From Vicia villosa (taxonomy: Eukaryota; Streptophyta; Magnoliopsida; Fabales; Fabaceae), in assembly GCF_029867415.1 (NCBI RefSeq), contig NC_081184.1, positions 106,687,692 to 106,751,691 on the forward strand: 64,000 nt of DNA. The letters are read 5' to 3'. The translations under genes were made by a program, and so were the position numbers. Below are positions 35,654 to 46,831 of this stretch, piece by piece. Positions within the stretch are counted from its first letter, which is position 1. The number at the start of each line of letters is the position of its first letter. A model generated the notes under the pieces. It saw only the letters and a list, made by a program, of their open reading frames with translations, was not told the origin of the DNA and did not search any database.

Positions 35654-37187
35654 TGTGAGTACAAGATTACACTCAAAGATGTTTTTGATTTATGGCAAAC
35701 TCAAATGAGCATTCAAACAACAAGGAGGAATCAGAAAAGCAAAGCATTTGATCACTCATGAAAGCACAAGGTGATCCACTATGCATATAAGTCGACTCAA
35801 CACAAGCTGGACATGAAAAATGCAGAAAATCAGCAGTTAGGTCGACCTACTGTCAACCTAGGTCGACCTAAAATGAAGGAAAATCCATATACCTCTGCTA
35901 GGTCGACTCACAGACCATTTAGGTCGACTCAAAATGAAGAAATCATCATATCAGTCTGCTAGGTCGACCTACATGGCAACTAGGTCGACCTAATCTGAGA
36001 AAATGTTCCCAGAACGCACCAGAAGAGGATTCTGGTCGACCTACTCCTTCAACAGGTCGACCTAACTGGGAGCAAAATTCAGCAAGCACTGCTAGGTCGA
36101 CCTAACCTCTACAAGAGGTCGACCTAACTGATCAAGAAAGTCCAAAATTCAGTTATTCTTGATTCCAACTGCTATGCAATCATATATATTGTGCAAGGGT
36201 AATTATTCAAGTAACACCAACGACTGAAAGATACACAAACGCTTCTCATCTTCGTTCTTCATCATCTCCAACACAATTACACATAATCATTCTTGCGTTG
36301 CGGGTTAGTGATGAGTTCGATAACGTCCATGGAACGGAATTGAAGATTCCTAGTGGGTGAAGGTTTGTGGGGTTTGTTGGTGAATAAAATCTGCGGGTTT
36401 TGTCCTCCACGACGGGTGGTTCTTGGGGGTTTTTATCAAGAGGCGTTCATTGAGGATTCGGATGAGTGTAACGATTGAGGAACGGGGAGTTCAAGGAATC
36501 AAGACACTGCAGAAGGGAATCAAAGTGAAGCTCTTGGATAACCTTGATCTTGTTCAAGATTAAGGGGGAAGAAGATTCAAAGGATCGACATAATTGGTTT
36601 ATCGTTTATCGCTTTGTTATCTTCTTTGTATATACTACTTTCAACATTAATGAAAGATTACCCAATTTCAATTTGGAATTGGGGGCAGACGTAGTCGTAG
36701 CGAGGACGATCGACGAACTGCCTAAACAAATATCGTGTTCTTGTCGCTTTTACTTTCTCTTTTACTTTCTGTTCATAATTGGTTATAAGTGCAAAATTGA
36801 TCAACGATTCAAGTGTTAAAATTGTGAATTAAAATTCTGCACAAACATCACAATTCACCACAACTTGAATCACTATCAATTTGAACCTATCACCAAGTGT
36901 TTGTGTTTTTGCTTAATCCAATCTTACTGCATTGCAAATCAAAGTTGTCAATCTAGAAGTTAATTGGATTTCAGTTGTTAAACGTATTGGTTAGCTATCA
37001 TATTACTTCACCATCAATTCCACTTACTATTTGGTTTTGAAACACATACGACCTTTGCAATAGCGGTCCAGAATAGACGCAAGTCGATTCAGAACCGCTT
37101 TCGCTCAAGTCTGTAGAAAAATCTGTAAAAACTTAGTGAGATCTATTCACCCCCCCCCCCTCTAGATCTATAGGCCAGCGTCTAACA
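35654..37187 (+). repeat. 5' LTR of the complete Sirevirus
   Basis: TGTGAGTACAAG...TCTAACA, 1534 bp. It carries eleven GTCGAC hexamers at about 35790-36125, most within the 10-bp palindrome AGGTCGACCT, and a run of 11 C near its 3' end. The 63- and 91-codon open frames inside recur unchanged in the 3' LTR and are not genes. Confidence 0.95.
35788..36126 (+). repeat. Array of AGGTCGACCT palindromes in the LTR
   Basis: Eleven GTCGAC cores, usually as AGGTCGACCT or AGGTCGACTC, occur in pairs about 18-30 bp apart within 340 bp. The matching array in the 3' LTR (about 42751-43089) has ten intact cores and one changed to GTTGAC. Palindromic CpG motifs in LTRs are reported for Sireviruses. They could be protein-binding or methylation targets, which is inference. 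Confidence 0.85.
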
Positions 37188-37189
37188 AG

Positions 37190-37203
37190 TGGCATCAAGA
37201 GCT
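37190..37203 (+). other. Degenerate tRNA-iMet primer-binding site
   Basis: Just inside the 5' LTR the sequence reads TGGCATCAAGAGC, against the usual TGGTATCAGAGC: one T-to-C change and one extra A. Position and similarity identify it as the primer-binding site. Because the element is otherwise fresh, the variant was probably inherited from an active parent. Confidence 0.7.
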
Positions 37204-37242
37204 CTGGTTTATTCCGTGCTACGTGAAACACTTATTGGAAAG

Positions 37243-38982
37243 ATGGCTTCTGGACCTAAAGGGGCTCATAATAGAGCTCCAGTTTTCAACGGAGAAAACT
37301 ACGGCTATTGGAAGGATTGTATGTGTGTCCATATCAATGCAATTGATAGGAACATCTGGACAGCTATTGTCAATGGTCCATTTCAGATCACTATGACAAA
37401 TGCAGCTGGTGCAGTTGTTCCAAAACCAGAAGATACTTGGAATGCTGAAGATGAAAAGAAATATGCATACGATTGGAAAGCGAGAAGCATTCTAATCTCA
37501 GCTCTAGGAGTTGATGAATACTATCGCGTTTCCCATTGTAGATCAGCTAAAGCTATGTGGGACACATTGCAAGTTGCCCACGAGGGAACGGATGATGTCA
37601 AACTAGCTAGGATCAATACGTTAACTCAAGAGTTCGAACTTTTCCACATGGAAGATGGTGAAACCATCGAAAGCATGCAGAAAAGATTCGTTCACCTGAA
37701 AAATCGATTAAATTCTCTTGATAGACCTGTTTCCAATGCAGTTGCTACTAACAAAATCTTAAGGTGTTTGAACAGGGAATGGCAGCCCAAAGTTACAGCA
37801 ATTAAGGAAGCAAATGATCTCAACACTTTAGACATTACCACTCTCTTTGGTAAACTAGAGGAACATGAACAGCATCTTAAATGCCTTGACATGCATGAGA
37901 AGAGGACAAAGAAAGAAAAGAACATGGAGAAAGAGGTAGAGAAGAAGTCAATAGCTCTAAAAGCTTCGAGCTCCAAGACCTCAAAACGAGAGCCAAAGGA
38001 TAGTGACACAAGTGATGACGAAGACTCCGATGATGAGGAAATGGGACTGTTTGTGCGAAGATACAACAAATATCTAAAGAAAAATGGAGCAAAACATTCC
38101 GACAAAGGATTGATCAACTATAGAAAGCAATCAAACATGTTCAAACAAGATGACGACAACAAAGGAAAGATCAAAGGTCTTTGCTTCAATTGTGGGAAAG
38201 CCGGTCACTACAAACCGGATTGTCCATACCTTAAGAAAGAAAAGGAGAAGAACCAAAGCAAAGGTCATAACAAATCTAAAAGAGCTTACATAGCATGGGA
38301 AAGTGATTCATCTAGTGAAAACTCGTCAAGCGATGAAGAAGAATCAGCAAACCTATGTTTCATGGCTCATCAAAACAAGAAAAAGAAAGCTGTAAGTCAT
38401 CTTAAACCTGAACTCGTAGATAAGGTATCTCATTCTCAACTAAAACTTGCTTTTGAAGAATTACATAGAGATGCAATTAAAGCTTTCAAACTTTTGGCCT
38501 CAAATAAGAAAATATTTTCATATCTTGAATCAAAAGTTGAGAAAACCGAAAGGGATATGGAAGCTTTAAAACAATCTATGCTAGACATTCAAAAGGACAA
38601 AGTTGAATTAGATCCTACATCATGGTTTGGTTGTGAGACATGTCACATTTGGCAAAAAGAAGTGAGAGATCTAAAAGCCAAGTTAGACAAGGCTCTACAA
38701 CCAAAAGTGACTTTTGCGGTTGATCCAAACAAGTTCAAAAGATCGTATACTCCTTTATATAGTAAATACACTTTTGTACCAAAAGTATCAACTAGCAAAA
38801 CTCCATATTCTCATCATATTACCTGTCATTATTGTTGCAAAAAGGGACATACCATTGAAAAATGCAAATTTAGGAGAATTTTAGTTCCTAAAGGAGTATT
38901 TCAATGGTTGCCTAAGTGCAACAAATTGTGTACTCACTACCAAGGACCCAATGAAAATTGGGGACCTCCCTCTTTAAATTAA
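37243..38982 (+). CDS. gag: Gag of the complete Sirevirus, two zinc knuckles
   Basis: ATG at 37243 (the frame is open from 37189 but that start is GTG) gives 579 aa. N-terminal copia gag motifs [16 protein letters not shown] and [16 protein letters not shown] are followed by an acidic/Ser stretch, then the CCHC knuckle [14 protein letters not shown] (from residue 314), a long coiled-coil-like extension, and a second knuckle [14 protein letters not shown] (from residue 528). It forms the capsid and binds RNA. Typical copia gags are shorter with one knuckle; a long extension is a Sirevirus trait. The last codons TCT TTA AAT TAA contain a -1 slippery heptamer (see regulatory entry). Confidence 0.95.
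   Translation: MASGPKGAHNRAPVFNGENYGYWKDCMCVHINAIDRNIWTAIVNGPFQITMTNAAGAVVPKPEDTWNAEDEKKYAYDWKARSILISALGVDEYYRVSHCRSAKAMWDTLQVAHEGTDDVKLARINTLTQEFELFHMEDGETIESMQKRFVHLKNRLNSLDRPVSNAVATNKILRCLNREWQPKVTAIKEANDLNTLDITTLFGKLEEHEQHLKCLDMHEKRTKKEKNMEKEVEKKSIALKASSSKTSKREPKDSDTSDDEDSDDEEMGLFVRRYNKYLKKNGAKHSDKGLINYRKQSNMFKQDDDNKGKIKGLCFNCGKAGHYKPDCPYLKKEKEKNQSKGHNKSKRAYIAWESDSSSENSSSDEEESANLCFMAHQNKKKKAVSHLKPELVDKVSHSQLKLAFEELHRDAIKAFKLLASNKKIFSYLESKVEKTERDMEALKQSMLDIQKDKVELDPTSWFGCETCHIWQKEVRDLKAKLDKALQPKVTFAVDPNKFKRSYTPLYSKYTFVPKVSTSKTPYSHHITCHYCCKKGHTIEKCKFRRILVPKGVFQWLPKCNKLCTHYQGPNENWGPPSLN
38973..38979 (+). promoter_or_regulatory. Candidate -1 ribosomal frameshift site, T TTA AAT
   Basis: In the gag frame the sequence is T TTA AAT directly followed by the TAA stop (38980-38982). 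Slippage of both tRNAs by one base leads into the pol frame, which stays open from here to 42116. The heptamer fits the X XXY YYZ rule exactly. A downstream pseudoknot or stem was not identified by eye. The alternative is that the frame change is a simple one-base indel, but its coincidence with a perfect heptamer at the gag terminus argues against that. Confidence 0.65.
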
Positions 38983-41900
38983 TCTTGCAGGAAAAGTGTC
39001 TTGACATTGCCGAAAGGTTGTGGTTCCTTGATAGCGGATGTTCAAGACACATGACTGGAGACCTATCTCTTTTCGTTGAGTTTCAAGCAAAGAAAAAGGG
39101 GTATGTCACCTATGGAGATAACAATCGGGGAGCCATACTTGGTAAAGGAAGTGTAGGTAACCCTTCTACCACTACTATAACTGATGTGCTGCTAGTAGAA
39201 GGTCTTAAACATAATCTTTTAAGTATAAGTCAATTGTGCGACAAAGATTTTAAAGTAATGTTTACAAATTCTGGATGCACAATAGAACATACTAAGAAAA
39301 GAGACATTATGTTTAAGGGCTTAAGAGTAAACAACATCTACATGCTAAACTTGGATGAGGTATCTAAGTCTAGTACCAAATGTCTAGTTGCTCTAGGCGA
39401 TGACTCATGGCTTTGGCATAGACGTCTCGCCCACATAAATTTTGACTTACTAAATAAAGTTGTCTCAAAAGATTTAGTAATCGGCTTACCCAAAATGAAG
39501 TTTTCAAAAGATCATCTATGTGATGCTTGTCAAAAGGGAAAGCAAACAAAAATCTCTTTTAAATCAAAGAACGTGGTTTCAACATCACGCCCTCTTGAAC
39601 TACTTCACATGGATCTCTTTGGCCCTTCAAGGACTAAAAGCATAGGTGGAAACACCTATGGTTTTGTCATTGTCGATGATTACTCGAGATTTTGTTGGAC
39701 AATCTTTTTACCTAGTAAGGATCAAACTTTTTCAGCCTTTACTCAATTTGCAAGATTATGTCAAAACAAGATGAACAACAAAATAGTTGCAATTCGAAGT
39801 GATCACGGTGGAGAATTTGAAAACATTCTTTTTGAAAAATACTGTGATAAACATGGAATTGAGCATAACTTTTCAGCTCCTAGAACACCTCAACAAAACG
39901 GAGTAGTTGAACGTAAAAATCGGGTTCTAGAGGAGCTGGCAAGAACAATGCTGAATGAGGGTAATCTACCAAAGTATTTCTGGGCTGACGCGATTAGTAC
40001 AGCATGTTATGTTTTGAATAGGATAACAATACGTCCTATACTGAACAAAACTCCCTATGAACTACTAAAGGGTAGAAAACCAAATGTATCTCATCTCCAT
40101 GTATTCGGTTGCAAGTGTTTTGTTTTGAACAATGGTAAGGATAATCTTGGCAAATTCGATGCTAAAGCTGATGAGGGCATATTCCTTGGTTACTCACAAT
40201 CTAGCAAAGCATATCGAATATATAATAAGAGATTACTTATAGTAGAAGAGTCAGTACACGTTTCTTTTGATGAATCTTATGCAAAATATGTCGAGAAAGG
40301 TCTTTCATTTAATGGTGCAGGTCCATCCACTGAAGACATTGTCAAGGATAAGGAAGATGAGGATGAAAGTATTGTAAAGAAAGATGCTGAGAGAGAGAAA
40401 GATGAGTCTCACAATGAAAATGAAAAAGAAAGCATCTCAAACAATGAAGAACTTCCCAAGGCCTGGACAAACGTGAAAGACCATCCAATTGATAATATAA
40501 TAGGAGACATCTCAAGGGGCGTTACAACACGCTCAAAGATAAGTAACTTCTGCCATCATTTTGCTTTTGTTTCACAAGTTGAGCCGAAAAACGCTAAGGA
40601 TGCATTACTTGATGAGCATTGGATAATGGCCATGCAAGAAGAATTAAACCAATTTAAACGGAATGATGTTTGGGACTTAGTCCCTCATCCGGGAGATCAT
40701 CAAGTAATAGGCACTAGATGGGTTTTTCGTAACAAACTTGATGAAAACGGTGTTATTACTAGAAACAAAGCTAGATTAGTTGCCCAAGGTTACAATCAAG
40801 AGGAAGGTATTGATTATGAAGAGACATACGCTCCTGTAGCACGTCTCGAAGCTATTTGCCTCTTACTTGCTTATGCTTGTTCTAAAGACTTCAAACTATT
40901 CCAAATGGATGTTAAGAGTGCCTTTCTAAATGGCTATATAAATGAAGAAGTCTATGTTGCTCAGCCACCCGGCTTTGAGAATTACATGTATCCAACTCAT
41001 GTTTATAAGCTGAAACGTGCTCTATACGGTCTTAAACAAGCCCCTCGGGCTTGGTACGAACGTTTGAGCAAATTTCTCCTTAGTCAAGGGTACTCTAGAG
41101 GTAAAGTTGATACTACTCTCTTTATTAAAAGAAAAGATAAGGATATTCTCTTAGTCCAAATTTATGTAGATGATATTATATTTGGGTCCACTAATGCAAA
41201 ACTTGTCAAAGACTTTTCTAAGCTTATGCAGAGTGAATTTGAGATGAGTCTCATGGGTGAGCTAAATTTCTTCCTTGGCCTACAAATCAAGCAACTCAGT
41301 CATGGAACGTTTGTGAATCAAACTAAATATTGTACGGAGCTGCTCAAAAGATTTGGAATGAGTGAAGCAAAGGAAATTGACACACCTATGGCAACAAATA
41401 CAAATCTAGACAAAGATGAGAAAGGTAAAGAGGTTGACGTGAAATTATACCGAGGTATGATAGGTTCACTATTGTATCTTACTGCCTCAAGACCAGACAT
41501 CATGTTTAGTGTGTGTATGTGTGCAAGATATCAATCTTGTCCAAAAGAATCTCACTTGAAAGCTGTCAAAAGAATTCTGCGATACTTACGTGGAACTACT
41601 ACATATGGCCTATGGTATCCAAAAGGAAATGAGTGTCATTTGGTAGGATTCTCCGATTCAGATTTTGCTGGCTGCAAATCCGATAGAAAAAGCACTAGTG
41701 GAACGTGTCATCTATTCTCAAACTCATTAATAAGTTGGCATAGTAAGAAACAAGTATCGGTTGCATTATCCACTGCTGAGGCAGAATATGTAGCTGCTGG
41801 AAGCTGCTGTGCACAAATATTATGGCTCAAGCAACAACTTCTTGACTTTGGTATTAAGCTAGATCACATACCTATCATGTGCGACAACACAAGCGCCATA

Positions 41901-42116
41901 AACTTGAGTAAAAATCCTGTCTTACACTCACGTACCAAACACATTGAAATAAGGCATCACTTTCTACGAGATCATGTAGAGAAAGGAGACGTTACTTTTG
42001 AACATGTAGAAAGCAAGAAGCAACTAGCTGACATCTTCACCAAACCACTAGCAACGGAGCAATACTTCAACATTCGTAGGGAATTAGGGATACTCGATAT
42101 CTCTAATTTGGGATAA
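38973..42116 (+). CDS. pol: Pol of the complete Sirevirus (protease, integrase, RT, RNase H)
   Basis: Numbered from the start of the open frame at 38958 (TTG, not a true start): protease [12 protein letters not shown] with catalytic D25; integrase zinc region from HRRLAHINF to CDACQKGK; integrase core D219, D282, E318 (35 residues between the last two, canonical D,D(35)E); reverse transcriptase from WVFRNK through YVDD at 736-739; RNase [26 protein letters not shown] and C-terminal DIFTKPL. No internal stop. There is no good ATG before the protease, so expression as a Gag-Pol fusion by frameshifting is likely. All key residues are present. Confidence 0.95.
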   Translation, partial: FKLILQEKCLDIAERLWFLDSGCSRHMTGDLSLFVEFQAKKKGYVTYGDNNRGAILGKGSVGNPSTTTITDVLLVEGLKHNLLSISQLCDKDFKVMFTNSGCTIEHTKKRDIMFKGLRVNNIYMLNLDEVSKSSTKCLVALGDDSWLWHRRLAHINFDLLNKVVSKDLVIGLPKMKFSKDHLCDACQKGKQTKISFKSKNVVSTSRPLELLHMDLFGPSRTKSIGGNTYGFVIVDDYSRFCWTIFLPSKDQTFSAFTQFARLCQNKMNNKIVAIRSDHGGEFENILFEKYCDKHGIEHNFSAPRTPQQNGVVERKNRVLEELARTMLNEGNLPKYFWADAISTACYVLNRITIRPILNKTPYELLKGRKPNVSHLHVFGCKCFVLNNGKDNLGKFDAKADEGIFLGYSQSSKAYRIYNKRLLIVEESVHVSFDESYAKYVEKGLSFNGAGPSTEDIVKDKEDEDESIVKKDAEREKDESHNENEKESISNNEELPKAWTNVKDHPIDNIIGDISRGVTTRSKISNFCHHFAFVSQVEPKNAKDALLDEHWIMAMQEELNQFKRNDVWDLVPHPGDHQVIGTRWVFRNKLDENGVITRNKARLVAQGYNQEEGIDYEETYAPVARLEAICLLLAYACSKDFKLFQMDVKSAFLNGYINEEVYVAQPPGFENYMYPTHVYKLKRALYGLKQAPRAWYERLSKFLLSQGYSRGKVDTTLFIKRKDKDILLVQIYVDDIIFGSTNAKLVKDFSKLMQSEFEMSLMGELNFFLGLQIKQLSHGTFVNQTKYCTELLKRFGMSEAKEIDTPMATNTNLDKDEKGKEVDVKLYRGMIGSLLYLTASRPDIMFSVCMCARYQSCPKESHLKAVKRILRYLRGTTTYGLWYPKGNECHLVGFSDSDFAGCKSDRKSTSGTCHLFSNSLISWHSKKQVSVALSTAEAEYVAAGSCCAQILWLKQQLLDFGIKLDHIPIMCDNTSAINLSKNPVLHSRTKHIEIRHHFLRDHVEKGDVTFEHVESKKQLADIFTKPLATEQYFNIRRELGILDISNLG

Positions 42117-42616
42117 TTACGTTTGTTTTCTCTTAATATTATTTCTTTACCTTATGTATATATCTATTTGTCTTGCTAACATTTTTTTTAGCATAAAGGT
42201 AGTTCATCATCAAGCCAGGCGTCATATTGAAAAAGCGGTAACGTAATTGTTGTTCACTTCCAAAAATATTATTGATACTATAATATGCTATCAATTAACA
42301 TGCTTATAGTGACCTCATGCATAAAAACTGCTCCTGCTCACATATGTGTCTCATTCTACCATTAACTACCTTTTACCTACTACACTACATGCTAGCATTA
42401 TTATCTATGGTTCTCTTGTTACTCTTCTATTCTCCTGTTTTCTCTTTTTGATGTTGACAAAGGGGGAGATAGATGCTGGATGTACGGGGGAGCTTTGTTG
42501 AGAGATTGCCCTGTTGAAAGATAGATGCTGGATGTACGGGGGAGCTCTGTTGAGTCCTTGTCACTTACTACCAAAGCCTTTGACTATTGGTTTGCCATCA
42601 TCAAAAAGGGGGAGTA
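42117..42616 (+). promoter_or_regulatory. 3' untranslated region with repeated polypurine motifs
   Basis: The final polypurine tract CAAAAAGGGGGAG ends directly before the 3' LTR (42617). An upstream copy ACAAAGGGGGAG lies at about 42457-42468. Between them AGATAGATGCTGGATGTACG, with a following GGGGAGCT.TGTTGAG, is duplicated with a period of 52 bases (starts 42467 and 42519). Multiple polypurine tracts before the LTR are described for Sireviruses. They may prime plus-strand DNA synthesis. Confidence 0.75.
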
Positions 42617-44147
42617 TGTGAGTACAAGATTACACTCAAAGATGTTTTTGATTTATGGCAAACTCAAATGAGCATTCAAACAACAAGGAGGAATCAGAAA
42701 AGCAAAGCATTTGATCACTCATGAAAGCACAAGGTGATCCACTATGCATATAAGTCGACTCAACACAAGCTGGACATGAAAAATGCAGAAAATCAGCAGT
42801 TAGGTCGACCTACTGTCAACCTAGGTCGACCTAAAATGAAGGAAAATCCATATACCTCTGCTAGGTCGACTCACAGACCATTTAGGTCGACTCAAAATGA
42901 AGAAATCATCATATCAGTCTGCTAGGTCGACCTACATGGCAACTAGGTCGACCTAATCTGAGAAAATGTTCCCAGAACGCACCAGAAGAGGATTCTGGTC
43001 GACCTACTCCTTCAACAGGTCGACCTAACTGGGAGCAAAATTCAGCAAGCACTGCTAGGTCGACCTAACCTCTACAAGAGGTTGACCTAACTGATCAAGA
43101 AAGTCCAAAATTCAGTTATTCTTGATTCCAACTGCTATGCAATCATATATATTGTGCAAGGGTAATTATTCAAGTAACACCAACGACTGAAAGATACACA
43201 AACGCTTCTCATCTTCGTTCTTCATCATCTCCAACACAATTACACATAATCATTCTTGCGTTGCGGGTTAGTGATGAGTTCGATAACGTCCATGGAACGG
43301 AATTGAAGATTCCTAGTGGGTGAAGGTTTGTGGGGTTTGTTGGTGAATAAAATCTGCGGGTTTTGTCCTCCACGACGGGTGGTTCTTGGGGGTTTTTATC
43401 AAGAGGCGTTCATTGAGGATTCGGCTGAGTGTAACGATTGAGGAACGGGGAGTTCAAGGAATCAAGACACTGCAGAAGGGAATCAAAGTGAAGCTCTTGG
43501 ATAACCTTGATCTTGTTCAAGATTAAGGGGGAAGAAGATTCAAAGGATCGACATAATTGGTTTATCGTTTATCGCTTTGTTATCTTCTTTGTATATACTA
43601 CTTTCAACATTAATGAAAGATTACCCAATTTCAATTTGGAATTGGGGGCAGACGTAGTCGTAGCGAGGACGATCGACGAACTGCCTAAACAAATATCGTG
43701 TTCTTGTCGCTTTTACTTTCTCTTTTACTTTCTGTTCATAATTGGTTATAAGTGCAAAATTGATCAACGATTCAAGTGTTAAAATTGTGAATTAAAATTC
43801 TGCACAAACATCACAATTCACCACAACTTGAATCACTATCAATTTGAACCTATCACCAAGTGTTTGTGTTTTTGCTTAATCCAATCTTACTGCATTGCAA
43901 ATCAAAGTTGTCAATCTAGAAGTTAATTGGATTTCAGTTGTTAAACGTATTGGTTAGCTATCATATTACTTCACCATCAATTCCACTTACTATTTGGTTT
44001 TGAAACACATACGACCTTTGCAATAGCGGTCCAGAATAGACGCAAGTCGATTCAGAACCGCTTTCGCTCAAGTCTGTAGAAAAATCTGTAAAAACTTAGT
44101 GAGATCTATTCACCCCCCCCTCTAGATCTATAGGCCAGCGTCTAACA
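42617..44147 (+). repeat. 3' LTR of the complete Sirevirus
   Basis: 1531 bp, same ends as the 5' LTR. Differences seen: GTCGAC to GTTGAC in the last palindrome (near 43083), A to C in GGATTCGG[A/C]TGAG (near 43425), and 8 instead of 11 C in the terminal C-run. Confidence 0.95.
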
Positions 44148-44152
44148 CAAGT

Positions 44153-44872
44153 GACCAAAAATAGGAATGGTGGTCAAGGGGTGTTGAACCCCTGACATCA
44201 AGGCAACAACTCATAACACTAACTACATGTGATATCAACACAATGCAAACACAAGATAATATGTAAAACAATGTTACAAAATGTGTAAAAAAATAAAATA
44301 ACCAAAAAGAGTGTCGCTGGGGCTCAAACCCAGGACCCCTTGCTCACACACAAACACAAAACCAACGTGTTACCACTGGGGTGCAATGTCAATTCCGTTA
44401 AAAACAAGAAAATATAATATAATATATTAAAATATAAATTATTTTTGAATCTTCGCGCCAGACAATTTCATCTTCAACCTTAAGAGTTCACCAATGGTGA
44501 TCTAGGTTTTTGCATCAAATTGAAAATGTAAATATACAGTCTCCCTCAAAATTTCATGAGGAATCCATAAATGACTTTAGTTTTCATTTATTCTGACTAG
44601 AAATCATGAATTCGGTCAATAACCAGATGAACCCTAAAATTTCAATACCAAATTAAACGACTTACATCACTGATCTCCTACAATTAGTTTAGGGCTTTCA
44701 TTCACAATGTCAAAAAAACATAATGGTATCAAGAAACTTTAAAAATGATGCTCGAATGATGAAGTTCCAAGTTGGAAAAAGTTACCTAATGGAGTGAGTT
44801 AGTTTTCTCTTCTCAAGCACCTTCAAGAATGGAAAACGATCTCTTTAGCACCCTTGGACCTTCAAGAATGTA
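44153..44872. other. No gene; older repeat DNA
   Basis: This is the old target into which the Sirevirus inserted. It contains tRNA-T-arm-like words (GGTGTTGAACCCC, GGGGCTCAAACCC) common in retroelement leaders, and no coding. Nothing further is supported. Confidence 0.4.
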
Positions 44873-44877
44873 GTGGC

Positions 44878-46826
44878 TGTAACACCTTAATTTACCCCGG
44901 CGAATAATAATAAAATCAGAGTACAAAATTTCATTTAAAATAATCTATCACAAAACCAAGATGCCACGTGTCTCCATAACATAAACATTTCTCGCAATTA
45001 TTAACAGATACATAACACATTTAAGTCGAATGAACCGATCAAAACAACATGATCGTCAAAACATCTTTTATTACACAGCGGAAAATATTCATAATTCAAT
45101 TAAAATCAACATAACAACTTAATTCAACAATGACCAACATCAATATTTGAGAAGACCTCTACAATTATTCAAAATCCCACAAAGAAAACAAATAAGAGTT
45201 CATCCCCCCTAGTGTTCCATATCAGAGTAACGACGCCGACTCGAACTAACTGATGGTAAACATCTTTCATTCCTAATCACCTGCACGTTACCAACATAAG
45301 GGTAACATTCAAACAGAAGGGGTGAGATATCATAACAATATAAAGAAACGTACGATAATAAGTATATGAAGAATAAAGTCATACACATTTCACCACTTCA
45401 CAAAATCATTATCATCATCCATCAACAAGTAATATACAAGTATTCAACAACAAACAACTCATCATCACATCATTGGTTATAAAATGCAATGAGACAACAC
45501 CGACTAAAATGCACGTGGTACCAACAGGGCATAAGCCCTCAACATAATACCAATAAATAGAGGCAACAACAAGGCATAAGCTTTCAACGATTCGCCAATT
45601 CAGGCCAACAACAAAGCATAAGCCCTAAAAAATGCAATGTATGCGACATCGACATGCAACAATACAATTATGCAACCACAAGGCACAAGCCTTCTACAAA
45701 CGCCAATATAGGCCATCACCTCTTCATCATCACAAAGCCACAACATACACTCATAAACAACAATTAGAAAACAAGATAAAATGTCTTTCTCAACCAATCA
45801 TCCATCACAATGCATAAACATAGAAAATTCAAGTATTCGGTTTTCATCAAAACTCAGCTCAAAGACCATTCAAACGACTCTAGTAAATTCAGGAAAATTC
45901 ACTAAAACTCATGATAGATCACTATTGTTCAAGACCCAATTTAGTTTTGAAAAATATAAAGTTTTTCTAACAGGACTCGCTAAGCGGCCTGTCAATTATG
46001 CAAAAAGAATCTGCTACGGATTCGCTAATGCCTCAACCCCTTTTTCCACCAAAAGTCCATCTTAAACTGCTTGGTTTTACAAAAGAATCATATATTCATG
46101 TTCCTATATTCATATAACATCTATTGGGATCATAAAAACACAATTCTACGACGTCACTTTCGACATCAAATTTACAGTCAAAACACGAATTTTCACGAAA
46201 ACAACAAGACCAAATTTCATACAAGATAAGTCATACAACACATATGCAACACATAACAACATGAACCATCATAAAACATGCATCAATTTATCAAATTCAT
46301 GGAATTCCTTTTAAAAACCTAAAAATATCAACATAAATCCAAAACCTCATTCCTACATATTAATCATCATACCCAACCTTATAGAGTTAGAACCCCACTC
46401 TTATCTTAGATTGGTAATTTTCTACTCTTAAACGGATTATTTTCCCTAGCCACTTTGTGCCTCTTCTCCTCTTTCACGTTCTCTGTTTTCATGTTCTCTC
46501 ACTTCTCTATCTCCCAATTCTCTTTTCTCTCTTATTTTATTAATTCTTTACTAACTTCTATCACACTAATGGGCTTAACAACACACCCATTAATTTTTAT
46601 GCTAACACAACATATGTCCAACTAACTATTTACTCAATTATTCAATTATTATTATTCATCCTTATAATCAAATAGCATAAACACTAATGTTTAGCCACAC
46701 CTTCATGTTTCTACATTTTTAGGCATACACCCCTCCAACAACACAATTTCACAAATAAATCACAATTTCATCAAATAATTCACAAACAATTAATTAAATA
46801 ATTAAATAAAATAAACGAGCATTACA
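44878..46826 (-). repeat. Solo LTR with target-site duplication
   Basis: Starts TGTAACACC and ends GCATTACA on the plus strand, 1949 bp, flanked by GTGGC on both sides (44873-44877 and 46827-46831). On the minus strand it ends ...AATTAAGGTGTTACA, the usual 3' end of chromovirus (Tekay/Del-like) LTRs, so minus orientation is more likely. Internal degenerate repeats contain AAGGCATAAGC (about 45510-45700). With one duplication at each end and no internal domain it is best read as the product of LTR-LTR recombination. Confidence 0.75.
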
Positions 46827-46831
46827 GTGGC

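Larger units (their letters stand above)
35654..44147 (+). mobile_element. Complete, very young Sirevirus-like Ty1/copia retrotransposon
   Basis: 8494 bp, flanked by the 5-bp duplication CAAGT (35649-35653 and 44148-44152). LTRs of 1534 and 1531 bp enclose gag and pol, both without internal stops. By eye the LTRs differ by two substitutions and the length of one C-run, so insertion was recent. Sirevirus traits seen: long LTRs, a large gag with a C-terminal extension, palindromic CpG-containing repeats in the LTR, and repeated AAAGGGGGAG polypurine motifs before the 3' LTR. An env-like ORF is absent (pol ends 500 bp before the LTR). It appears competent in coding; activity is unproven. Confidence 0.95.

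Noticed and set aside
35788..36126. CRISPR-like array from evenly repeated GTCGAC motifs
   Set aside because: Repeats are 6-10 bp palindromes inside an LTR of a plant retrotransposon, spacers vary in length, and the same array recurs in the other LTR.
35771..36819. Two small ORFs repeated at 42734-43782
   Set aside because: Both copies are inside the LTR pair; the repetition reflects LTR identity, not conserved genes.
37189..37242. Gag start at 37189
   Set aside because: That codon is GTG and lies at the primer-binding site; the first in-frame ATG is 37243, which is followed by typical gag sequence.
44180..44380. tRNA or SINE from GGTGTTGAACCCC and GGGGCTCAAACCC words
   Set aside because: Only T-arm-like words are present; no acceptor stem, anticodon arm, A-box spacing or poly(A) tail was found.
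45600..46065. ORFs within the solo LTR as host genes
   Set aside because: No recognisable domain; they arise from degenerate internal repeats of the LTR.
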